From the NCBI RefSeq assembly GCF_036711975.1, contig NC_091966.1, positions 19,909,501 through 19,973,500 of the forward strand: a stretch of 64,000 bases of DNA, in the 5' to 3' direction. Shown here piece by piece: positions 44,078-54,300 of the stretch (positions are counted from its first letter, which is position 1; each line of letters opens with the position of its first letter). The position numbers were made by a program, and so were the translations under genes. This stretch comes from Onthophagus taurus (lineage: Eukaryota; Arthropoda; Insecta; Coleoptera; Scarabaeidae). The notes beneath the pieces are model-generated. The model was not told where the DNA came from, made no database searches, and saw nothing but the letters and a program-made list of their open reading frames with translations.

Positions 44078-46919
44078 TGGAACTAAGTGTTTATTACCAG
44101 AATGTACGCGGCTTAAGATCCAAGACCAACATACTCTTCTTGAAGACTAGTGACTCTGAATTCGACCTTGTTTGTCTCACTGAAACTTATATGAATAGCT
44201 CAGTTCATGATGGCGAATTATTTGGCGCTCAATACGCCGTTTTCCGTCGGGACCGTGAGTCTACACTGTCAAGCAAAAAAGATGGTGGCGGCGTTTTGAC
44301 CGCTATAACATCAACAATCGACTGTTTTAGACTTGCTGAAAGTGCGTCCGCTGAAGATCTGTGGCTTTCCGTGCAGTGCGGTGGTACTCGGTTGCTGCTT
44401 TGTTGTGTTTATCTCCCACCCGCGGACTTTGACTCACTTGACGCATTTCGGGTAACTTTGCATCGCGTTTGCGACCACTACTACTGACCATAGGATTTTG
44501 ATTTTTGGTGATTTTAATCTACCTCATATTTCATGGTATTCGTCGCAATCGCTTGGTTTATTGCCATCGAGTGCCAATGATGCTCGTTCACGATTGTTTT
44601 TAACTTCGTTTTCTTATTGTAATTTTGAGCAGTTCCACGGCGTACGTAATGCTAACGACAGAACCTTGGACCTTATTCTTAGTAACTCCTATAACATCTC
44701 TGATTTTTCTCAAAGCCTTGATCCACTTTTGCACGCGGACACCCATCATCCTGCTTTAACTTTTTCAATTAAATTTAATTTATTGCATTCCCTCCGCGAA
44801 AACTGCTCGCGTAAATATCTTTTTCACAAGGCTAACTATACAGGTATCCGTACATCACTCGCGTCTGTAGACTGGGGTGCGGCTATTAGTCACTTACCAG
44901 TTGACGAGGCGCTTGAAGTGTTTTATTCTGTTGTTCGCGGAGCAGTTGATGAATTTATTCCTCACAAAATTACTTTTAAATGCAGATTTCCTAACTGGTA
45001 TTCCCTGCCAACGATCAAGGCCATTAAGGAAAAATTAAAATTTCACAAAAAATGGAAGACTACAGGTTCGCCTTCACTATGAAACCTTTCGTCTGCTCCG
45101 TACTCGGTCTAAAACTTTAATTGCAGCTGATTATAAGCTATACTTCGAGGCTACACAGACTAGCTTGTCCGATAATCCTAACAGTCTGTGGTCTTTTATT
45201 AAATCGAGGAAAAAAGGCAGCATGAGTATTCCCAGTAAGATGTCGTATGGTGATCGAGTGGTTGAGGGTGGGGAGGAAATTTGCAAACTGTTTGTTGACT
45301 AGTTTAGTTCTGTCTTTGTTGATGGAACTTTAGTTGATATCCGCGACTGCTCTTCTTCGGAAATCGCACCTTGGTTCTCACGTGGTGATATTCTACAGGC
45401 GTTGTCACTTGTGAATCCTAGAGCGGGTGCGGGTCCGGACGGCCTACCAGGCGTGCTTTTTCGTGAGTGTGCATCAGTGCTTACTGAACCACTTTTTTAC
45501 ATTTTCAATACTTCTCTGCGAACGGCTATTTTCCCATCCGAATGGAAAAAAGCTCTAATACTGCCCATCCATAAGGCTGGCGACCGAAATTTAGTCGTCA
45601 ACTACAGACCCATTTCTATTTTGTCAATTGCCTCTAAGATCTTTGAACGTCTAGTTTACGATCTACTTTTCTTTAAGGTCAAATCTTACATAATCCCGGA
45701 GCAACACGGCTTTTTTCGTGGCAGGTCAGTGGAGTCTAACCTAATCACATTTTCTAATTTTTTACTGAATGCTCTAGACAAAAATTACCAGGTGGATGCT
45801 GTATATACAGACTACAGTAAGGCCTTTGACAGAATAGATCACGGAATTCTTTTTAAGAAACTCTTTAATTATGACATCCCTGTTGGTTTGATTTATTGGT
45901 TATCTTCTTACATCTCTAGCAGATCACAAGCTGTTACCATTAATGGCTATCGCTCTTCCTTCAAAGAGATAACTTCCGGTGTGGCGCAAGGCAGTCATTT
46001 GGGACCGTTGTTGTTTCTGCTATATATCAATGACATTCATGCGTGTTTTCATTACTCCAAGTTTCTGCTATACGCTGACGATAGCAAAATATTTACCACG
46101 ATTTGTTCACCTGACGACTGCGAAAAATTGCAGGAGGACTTGGTCCGATTACAGGCTTATTGTGTAAACAACAATCTTTTCATCAATCACGATAAATGCA
46201 CGAAAATTACATTTACACGCAAACGCTATCCCATTGTTTTCGATTATTCCCTCGGCCCTAATACTCTTATACCATCTGATTGTGTTCGAGATCTTGGGGT
46301 TCTCTTTGATTCTAAACTTGCGTTTTCAGCTCATATCGATTTTATTGTTAATAAGGCATCTCGCATGTTCGGTTTTATTTGTCGTGTCTCCCGTCCTTTT
46401 ACTAACTTATCCTGTATTCGTTCTCTTTACTTCGCCTTCGTTTCTTCTATCCTTAACTATGCATCTTCTGTTTGGAACCCTCAATACCATATATACATTG
46501 ATCGACTAGAACAAGTTCAAAAACGTTTTCTTCGGTACCTATCACGAAAATTCTACTTACCATACTGTGATTACGCACAGCGATGCTTAATATTTGGAGT
46601 CCCTCAACTCTCTTCCAGGCGCATTAGTAACGATTTAATGCTGCTTTATAAAGTGAGTAACGGCACTGTTGACTGCTCCGCGATTCTATCTCAGTTACAG
46701 TTTAGGATTCCTGTTCGACCATCCCGTGATTTATCGGTATTCTACGTGCCTTGTACTAATACAAATGCGTTTTCTAACTCCGTTGTCCCTCGTCTCATGT
46801 TTTCTTTTAACAATTTTTGTTCTGATTTAGACTTGTTTGCTACTCCCCGGTCTACATTTAGGAAATTGGTTAATGATCTCCCATGTGCATCTCGTGCGCC
46901 GTTTGACTTGCGACGTTAA
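44077..46919 (+). pseudogene. ORF2 of the non-LTR element: AP endonuclease and reverse transcriptase
   Basis: Endonuclease begins MELSVYYQNVRGLRSK; 'DLVCLTETYMNS' holds the catalytic Glu, then 'LLLCCVYLPPADF'. A frameshift at ~44487 leads to 'ILIFGDFNLPHISWY' (EN Asp/Asn) and 'THHPALTFSI' (EN His). Stops lie at 45082 and ~45301. RT (45402-46919) is intact in its motifs: 'PDGLPGVLFRECASVL', 'YRPISILSIASKIFERL', 'QHGFFRGRSVESNL', 'DYSKAFDRIDH' (A), 'GVAQGSHLGPLLF' (B), 'LLYADDSKIF' (YADD), and 'ITFTRKR' with 'RDLGVLFDSKL'. The element was probably active fairly recently but is now broken in the EN and linker. Confidence 0.88.
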
Positions 46920-47163
46920 TTCTGTTTATGATTGATTTTTTTTTTCAATATTTTTGATTATTATTTTTGCTTAAGTTTCACTTTTTTGTTAAATTTTATT
47001 TCTGTTGCTATTTTCTTTGTTAACCTGTTTGATATTTTTTTTTGTTACTTATTGCTAAATTCTTGTTTTTAGTTTATAATATTGTATATTTTTAGTGGAT
47101 GCTTCGCTGGGCTTGTCCCGTTTGCATCCCAAATAAAAAAATAAAATAAAATAAAAAAAATAA

Positions 47164-47506
47164 AATCAGTCGAGAGGCTCGTAACGCAGCTGAAGGATCA
47201 CTTGAAAAGCAAGCTGAAAAAATGTTGGTGCATTCAAATGCAAAATTTCCTGTTGCAGAAATAGGCCAAAGCGTTCGAATAAGGGTAGCAGATGTAGTAC
47301 GGGCCAAGACAGATAGTCGTAATATAATTGCTATCATTATTTCTGTGGAAAAAGAAAACCTCTACAAACTAGGAACGAAACACGGAATTTTAAACCAACT
47401 GTACTCCAGAAATGAATTTACTGTATGTAAAGAAATGTTCATTTTTATTGACGATGTTCCAAAAGTTGATATCACTCTCCGCGAATGTGCTCGAAAAGTT
47501 CTTTGT
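47164..47506 (+). pseudogene. KRBA2-like integrase, copy C, right part
   Basis: Resumes with 'GSLEKQAEKMLVHSNAKFPV' and 'QSVRIRVADVVRAKTDSRNI', then 'FIFIDDVPKVDITLRECARK'. These match 29099-29430 of copy B. It ends at the edge of duplication block 2. Confidence 0.75.
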
Positions 47507-47910
47507 TCTTTGCAATTCAAAATGTCACAAAAGCTCTCGTTGCAAAAATAAATAATTCTAATCTTAATAAAATCCTTGCACAATTCTAGATTCAGATTTA
47601 GGTGTGGTAACGAAGAGAGGGCCAATAGATATTGGATGGAGGATGAGGAGATGAGGAGAATGGGGATGCTGGGGAAAAGACTTGGATTTATAGACAATCT
47701 GTATATACCTGAGTTATTATTATTATTATGTGAATTATGTATTGTAATCCACTGGTGGCAATAAATTATTATTAATTATTATAATTGCTCAAGTCGCAGT
47801 TAATAATAATAATAAATTAAAATTATTAAATTAAATTTTAGTTTTTATTTTTTAAATACATTACTATAACAAAATGTTGAAAATTAGCGATGATTAATTA
47901 AAGTAGCAAT

Positions 47911-48224
47911 TTAGAAGCCGAATCGTTTACCAAATCGCAAAAACACGTGATCAACTGCCTGTCTCTTGATTCCACGTTCAAAGTGCTTATCATCAATAGT
48001 ACCACCTACAACGCAAAAAAAAATTCAAAATGAATTAAATTAACTGTGATATTATTACTCATATTTTCTTGTAATCTCAAATTGTCCATAACATAATAAC
48101 AAAGTTGTTGGAGATTAGTCGAAGCTTCAGATAACGAATTTGGCTCGCAGTTGATGATGGATACTGAAACGACCGATTTCGAAAAGCAGAGTAACGTCAG
48201 GGCAAAAATAACTAAATGATTCAT
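47911..48224 (-). CDS. Ms: Myosuppressin neuropeptide precursor, copy 2
   Basis: Exons 48224-48059 and 48005-47911, 53-nt phase-1 intron, 86 aa: the same structure as copy 1. Signal peptide and cysteines are identical. Differences seen: Ser to Thr in the propeptide (EASSNL to EASTNL) and, in exon 2, GTNEHKHSER to GTIDDKHFER. The KR, QAVDHVFLRF, GKR, FGF and stop are unchanged. Splice sites, ATG context and TATA box (48347-48353) are intact, so I see no reason to call it a pseudogene. Whether both are expressed, or in the same cells, cannot be told from sequence. It is predicted to be processed by prohormone convertase, carboxypeptidase and amidating enzymes to the same amide as copy 1. Confidence 0.92.
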
Positions 48225-48346
48225 CCTAAAAAATTAACCCAATAAAATTTCGTTTATAAAAACTTGTTGATCTTTACCTTATTTAAGCTTACTTGAAGAA
48301 CTTGTGAACTTTAGTTGTTTGATGTGTGCGTTTAGCTTGGGCGATC

Positions 48347-48353
48347 TTTTATA
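48347..48353 (-). promoter_or_regulatory. TATA box of myosuppressin copy 2
   Basis: TATAAAA at the same distance from the ATG as in copy 1, inside a conserved ~180-bp upstream segment with scattered substitutions. Confidence 0.6.
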
Positions 48354-48579
48354 AGGACGCGTCGTTGTTTGGCGCAACTCTTTTCATCGCTTTTCTCTTC
48401 ATTTTTTTTCAAATACTAAATATTAGATTATGTCCATGTAAGCGTTGATGCGTGAAATCATAAACATCAAATGTGTCATCTAAAAGTAGGTGCTAAATAT
48501 TTATTGTAAATTTGTTTTTGATTTTTAATAAATACATCTTTATTTCATAACTGTTATCTTGTATTCCTTAAATAATATC

Positions 48580-48957
48580 TTTTATCTACGACTGCTTGGA
48601 TAAGTCATCATTACCGCACTCATTTTAGGTGATTTGAGTTACGTAATGAAGTTCATTACCGCACTGGTTTCATTACGTAACGCATTTTTAGCCTAATCAG
48701 AACAGCCTTAATTTATTGAAACGAGCAACAATACAAAAGAAAAAGTGCTTCTTATTTAAAGAGAAACAATACTATTTATTATAAACATTAATTGTTATGT
48801 TTTTATATTTCGAAACACTTATTCTAGATGAGTAACATGTTGTTGAAACTGACAATTCAAAATTGTCAACAATCATTTCAAAATATTTTTATAAATGTCA
48901 AATAGACTTTTTTAAAGAAATTGATTTTTTAGTAATTTTTAGCAGTCGTAGATAAAA
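48580..48957. mobile_element. MITE with 16-bp perfect TIRs, present only in block 2
   Basis: Begins TTTTATCTACGACTGC and ends with its exact reverse complement GCAGTCGTAGATAAAA. The 378-bp body has internal 'cattaccgcact' and 'ttacgtaatgaa' repeats and no ORF. Block 1 lacks it at the corresponding position (~33400), providing an empty-site comparison. The duplicated target cannot be resolved because the hairpin element follows at once. Confidence 0.75.
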
Positions 48958-48962
48958 TGCTG

Positions 48963-49086
48963 TATATCACACGTGGGCTAGAGCATAATTACAGTACTCG
49001 TGTGATTACACGACTCGGTCTACGACCTCGTCGTGCAATTCTCCATACTCGTACTGTAATTATGTTTCTAACCCACTTGTAATATA
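48963..49086. repeat. Long hairpin element
   Basis: The arms 'cacgtgggctagagcataat' and 'attatgtttctaacccactt' pair, with the apex 'ctcggtc-tac-gacctcg'. The stem is ~58 bp, imperfect. Same style as 25917-26040 and 31275-31394. Absent from block 1. Confidence 0.7.
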
Positions 49087-49119
49087 AATAACTATTATTG
49101 TATCTTTTTAAAATGAATT

Positions 49120-49265
49120 AATTACAACTTACAATTACCGATGCAACATGAGAGAATTGTCCGAAGAATTGTAGCTCGATTGCAGTGCTTTTTGAGTTGT
49201 TTGAAAGAAAATGTGAATGTTTTTGCGCGCTGATGCATTCGCTTTGTATCAATTAAGTGTTTGTG
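49120..49265 (-). pseudogene. Odorant receptor remnant, block 2
   Basis: A more decayed version of the 33.4-33.58 kb exon. In one frame, 'ASARKNIHIFFQTTQKAL' recalls DVSTFKNILIFLHITQKPL. Frameshifts and stops follow. The last-exon homologue at ~48548-48572 starts EYK and then stops. Open frames in this interval are in the wrong frame for an OR. Confidence 0.6.
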
Positions 49266-49270
49266 TAATA

Positions 49271-49689
49271 CTTGATTTATTATAAAAAACATAATAAGAG
49301 AGTTTGAAGTAATATCAATTACTATCGGTGCCAAAAGTCAAGGCCCCTCACTTTAGAGATCGATATCTTCGCAACCGCTCGATAAAAAAAATTGTGACTA
49401 AGTTTGTTGTAATCACTGAACATTTCTACATAATATACAGGTTGTTTCTGTAAGTCGTGGCATAATTTTAATAACAAATACTAGAGTTAAAATGATGACA
49501 ATTCGTGTAAAAATTTTTGGTTTAAACCCATAAATGCTTAAGATATATAAGTATTTTTAATGCGGTTTGTCTTAGAAAGATAAAATTTGGCAAATAATAC
49601 TATGTTATTATGAGAAATCAATAATACAGGGTAGAATATACAGCATATACAACAATATACAGGTGTTCACAAAAGTTATTTATATCATC
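49271..49689. other. Unassigned repeat-like stretch
   Basis: Short 'tacaggttgtttctgtaagt' and 'atacagggtagaatatacag' ends suggest fragments of 'TACAGGGTG'-type repeats. No coding region recognised. Confidence 0.4.
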
Positions 49690-51078
49690 AACCTTTATGG
49701 AGTGGATATTAACAAACAAATCAAGGATCTTGACAACTTAGGGATTAGACAACGCAAGCTATTAAGTGACTTTCTTTTCTACGTAGATGCAGAGAAAAGA
49801 GGGTAACGCCAACCTTCCTCAGAGTGATCTTCAGATCTTCATTAGGACAGAACAGGTGCTGATACGAGAAAGAATTCACAAAACCTTTAAAGACCTGCAG
49901 TGAATAAGTGAGAGGTTACTACGATTCCACCACTCACTTCTCACACAAGCGTCGAGGAGGAAATTAATGTACTCGTAAAGGCTTAAATTATGCAGTCGCT
50001 CTAAAGAGGGTTCCCAAAGAAGAAGTTATATGTGAAGTGGAAGTGGCTATTCGGAGAATACCTGCAGTTAAAGCAAAAGAAATTCGTCAGACATTAGAAG
50101 AAAGACATAGCGAAAGTGCTAAAAACAGCAAAGCCACCAAAATCAAACATAATAGTGAACGAAAGCACTACGAAAACAGCACTACGAACGATAAGGGAAA
50201 AAACATACATTATCGTCCTAACAGCGGACAAGGGGAATGCGACCGTGTTTATGGACAGAAATGCATACGACGACAAGATCACGAGCCTTTTAGACCTAGC
50301 CACCTATAAAACAATAAGAAAGGATCCATCCGAGAAGATAGAAGCAACACAAAAGCTTCTTCGTACAGGCCACAGTACCCCCCAGGTTTATGGATTACCT
50401 AAAATCCATAAACCAGAAGTCCCTATACGCCCTATTGTCAGTGCCATAAATTCTCCTATCTATCAGCTAGCAAATCACGTTGCCAAGATTCTGTCTCCTT
50501 TTACAGGTAATACAGAGTCATATGTCAGAGATTCCACACATTTTGCAAAATCTATCAGGAGTATGAAGCTACACGCTCAGAATATCCTGATAAGTTTCGG
50601 CGTGGAATCTCTATTCACCAGAGTACCAATCAAAGATGCCGTGGAAGGTCTTCGCCAGAAACTCATCCCGGAGGATTTACCAAAGAATGTCCCAGGACTG
50701 GTGGAGTACTGCCTATCGTCGACATATTTTAGCTGGAAGGGAGAGTTCTACTCCATAGGACAGCCATAGGATGACTCGGTAAGTACGACACCAGCCGGTT
50801 TTATCTGCCTTCATTATGGTTTAGTTGTGACGGAGCGAATTGCGAGGTGTCTGAAGAAAAATGATATCGTGGTACGATGCGGTAAGATGAGCAAAATACA
50901 AAACGCTCTTCCGATAGCCAAAGACAAACTAACTCCATTAAAGGGAGCGGGAGTCTATCGGCAAAAAAAAAATCAAAGTGCTAGCAAGAAGAAGGATAAG
51001 GTATTTTTGAAAGAAGATTGGGAAAACCGATGTGAACACATTCGGAAAATAGAAGAAGAGTTTATAACACTGCTTTGA
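49690..51078 (+). pseudogene. Penelope-like element reverse transcriptase, internally deleted
   Basis: The N-terminal region (49740-50150, shifted frames) includes 'EVEVAIRRIPAVKAKEIRQT'. The RT proper (50116-50766) has 'YIIVLTADKGNATVFMDRNA', 'STPQVYGLPKIHKPEVPIRP', 'IVSAINSPIYQLANHVAKIL', 'ILISFGVESLFTRVPIKDAV' (motif A, usual D changed to G) and 'LSSTYFSWKGEFYSIGQP'. It then jumps to a C-terminal linker (50827-51078, 'ARCLKKNDIVVRC...KDKLTPLKGAGVY') without the YVDD motif and with only the first residues of GIY-YIG. Truncated and inactive. Confidence 0.85.
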
Positions 51079-51380
51079 TGAAATAATCGCCTAACTAATT
51101 ACTACTATTAACTTTGGAGAAGACTGTGATCAAACGGTGATCAAATTGATTATAATTATAGATATATTATAATAGATATATATTATAGAATCATTTATTT
51201 TAACCGTTTGTGTATCAAGTGAACCTATTTAAATGTATCTAAAGGTCACATCCATAATTAACGAAGCGGAAAGAAGGGTAAAAATCGATTTTTACAACAG
51301 AACATTTAATCACATTTATTGAAAGTCTCTACACAAACTATTCCATTCGACCCCATAATCACCGACCAGTAGCATTTAAT

Positions 51381-54300
51381 ATGAAGAAAACACCAAGTTT
51401 TTATCTTTTGGAACAAAGTTTACGTAAATATAAATGTTGGCCCACCTCACAGAATTTCCTTCGGAACTTTCTCAGCGCAACAATTTTGATTGTTGGGAAT
51501 ATAGTGTGGATTAGTTACCCATTAATATTAGAAATTATAAGTAAGCGTTGTGTAACGATATCGAGGAGAAATATTATCATCGTTATTATTTCAGATTACA
51601 AGACGAAATTGGAAAAATGTTTATTTCATATGCAGTTTTGTCTAATGGGAGTATTATTTGTTGTTTGTATCATCCAAACATTGCGTCATCGACACGTTTT
51701 GTTTGAAATGATTAATCTTTTGAGCGATTTTATTGAATTAGTTACTCCGGAAAAAGTTAAATTGGTTGAGACAAATACGAAAATGTCAATGAAAATGATC
51801 CGTTATGGAGGATTTCTTGTAGTATTTCTTATGACACTCTCTATTATGACCGACGGAGATTGTGCTAAACTTAAACGTGTTGAAGATTGTTTGATAATGC
51901 AGTATTATTTTCCTTTTGATTTAAAACTTTGGGAAATAACATTAATGATGATATTTCAAATGCACACGATACGATTTGTACTAAATGCTTTATTATTTAT
52001 GGGTTTATTGTATTGGTATTCAGTGGAAAGATTGCTTTTGCGTGTTGAAAATATTAAGGAAATGATTGGAAATATATATTTGACGCGTAATACGAAAAGA
52101 AATTTAATAATGTTGCGCCCTGTAGTTATATATCATCAAGATTTATTCAGGTATGTATTAAACTTTCAATTATTCTTTATAATATACCGTATCATATACA
52201 GTGTCCATCGAAAATAATCATAATAATAATAATAATAATAATTCACTTTATTGCCCAACAAAGATCAATTACAGGACAATATTATAAGAAAAAGAAAATA
52301 AGAAATAACACATGCCATAAAACAAATATAATTCACATAAACACTCTTACACTATTATTGATTGTTAGTTAGTTTACACATCCTCTGCACCGGGGCTAAG
52401 TTGGCTAAAACATTGGATCTGCAATTCCTCAAATAAAACTGATTTGTACTACGTGTTGTACGCGTAGGCACCGCGAAAATGATCCGCGACAACAACCAAC
52501 CACAATCCAATTCACCTTGCACTAACTTCTGCAAAAACTTGATGCACTGGTCATCTCTTCTTACGTCTAGTACAGAAAAGTTGTGACGCCGCAGCAGGGA
52601 TGCGTAATCCATTCCACGATCCGGGTATGATCCGTCCAGGCGTAGAGACAAATATTTGAGAAATCTCCCCTGAATTCTCTCCAATATAAGTCTATGACCC
52701 ACATAATGTGACGACCAAATTACAGAGCCATATTCCAATTTGGACAATACAAAGGTCGAAAATAGGGTCTTGTACACACCGATATCAGAAAAAGCACGCG
52801 AGGTGCGCAAAACGAAACCAAGCATCCTCGCTGCAGAAGATGCAATATTTTCGATGTGAGGTACAAAAGACAATTTGCGGTCAAAAGTTACTCCCAGATC
52901 CTTGATTGTAGATAGTTTCTCAAGAAGAACACCTTCTATATAATAAGAAGATGGAAGAGGAGACAGCTTGCGTGTAAAATTAACCGCACCGCACTTATTG
53001 GCATTAATCTTTAGCTGATAACGGTTACACCATTCCACCAAGACGTCCAAATCCGACTGAAGACTGACAACATCACGGTCCGCAAAAATAGGTCGGAATA
53101 GTTTCAGATCATCCGCATAAGCTAGTACGCTTGATGAAAATTTGTCTAGAAGGTCATTCAAGAAGATAACAAATAGTAGGGAGCCTAGATTTGAGCCCTG
53201 AGGAACACCAGACCTAGCCGTAAACTCCATAGACGCATAACCGTTGTAGTACACATAATTTATACGACCCGATAGGTAAGATGCAAATAGTTTCATAAAC
53301 TTAGGAGATAAGCCAAAAGCACTAAGTTTATACAAGAGGACGTCATGATGAATCATGTCGAATGCTTTAGAAAAATCAGTGTATACCACATCTACCTGAC
53401 CGCCCCTATCCAAAGATTCACAAATTACCTCAGTAACCACCGCGAGGTTGGTAATGGTCGAACGACGCTTGATAAACCCATGTTGATATGGTGACACAAA
53501 TGATTGAACCTGTGGATAAATCATCTCGTAAATAATCTGTTCGAATACCTTAGCGAAATTGGACAATAACGATATTGGTCTATACTCAGTAATGTTGGTA
53601 CATTCGCCATGCTTGAATACAGGAACAATGCGTGAGCGCTTCCAAAGTTTAGGAAACGAGCAAGTGCTTAAGGATAGGTTAATTATTAAATGAAGCGGAA
53701 CTGCAAAAACTGCACAGCAATCACGAATGAAAAATGCAGGAAGATCATCATCACCAGCAGTAAATTTTTTAGGAAATGAAGAACCTCTTCTTCGGTGACA
53801 TTGGCAACAAATACTGAAGGATACGTAGAGTGTACATCAACCATGTTATAAGCAGAGACACCAGAATAACTCCAGAGAATTGATCTGCAAAAGCATTAAC
53901 TATTTTTTCAGGATCAGTGTAGGTGGACTTATCACGCATCATTTTTCCAGGAAGTCGAGAGGTCGTCGTTTCTGTCTTATATAATTCCAAAAGTTACGGG
54001 GATCAGAACTACGCGATTGTTCAGTACTAATATGTAGTAAAGGAAGTATACGCATCAGAGATTTTCTGTTTAGTCAAACATCTCAGTCTTTTATATTCCG
54101 CTGAATAGAAAGCACTATTGCTTCTCCTCCACTTCCTCCTATAATACTCTTTCAACTTTAATAGCCGCTTAATTTCTGAGGTGTACCAAATAGGGTATGA
54201 GGATCCACGACTCAATCTCTTAGGAACAAATAAATCCAAAATCTCATACAACTTTTTATAAAAAGCTCGCAAAGCATCATCCGCATTAACCTCCACATTT

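Larger units (their letters stand above)
42997..47163 (+). mobile_element. Near full-length two-ORF non-LTR retrotransposon
   Basis: Spans from a GC-richer 5' UTR (from ~42997) through ORF1 (PHD/coiled-coil/RRM-like) and ORF2 (endonuclease plus RT) to a 3' UTR. The 3' UTR ends 'gcatcccaaataaa' followed by an A-rich (AAATA)n tail to 47163. It interrupts integrase copy C. The host resumes ~370 bp further along the integrase, so a deletion accompanied or followed insertion. ORF architecture suggests the CR1/jockey superfamily. Confidence 0.85.
47507..49270. repeat. Segmental duplication block 2 (contains myosuppressin copy 2)
   Basis: Matches 31411-33577 in the same orientation: the flank 'caaaatgtcacaaaagctct', a shortened non-LTR tail, the myosuppressin gene and promoter, the OR last-exon remnant (48510-48572), and the penultimate OR exon remnant (~49120-49260). 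Relative to block 1 it lacks ~790 bp near its start. It has ~510 extra bp (48580-49090) made of a MITE plus a hairpin element. Confidence 0.85.

Noticed and set aside
49122..49334. 70-codon minus ORF as a new gene
   Set aside because: It is an out-of-frame reading through a decayed OR exon duplicated from the 33.4 kb region.
51381..52217. OR as a single 278-aa intronless ORF
   Set aside because: The ORF reads through a 54-nt intron (51541-51594) and past the exon 2 donor at 52151; exon-by-exon comparison with the 38 kb paralogue gives six exons.
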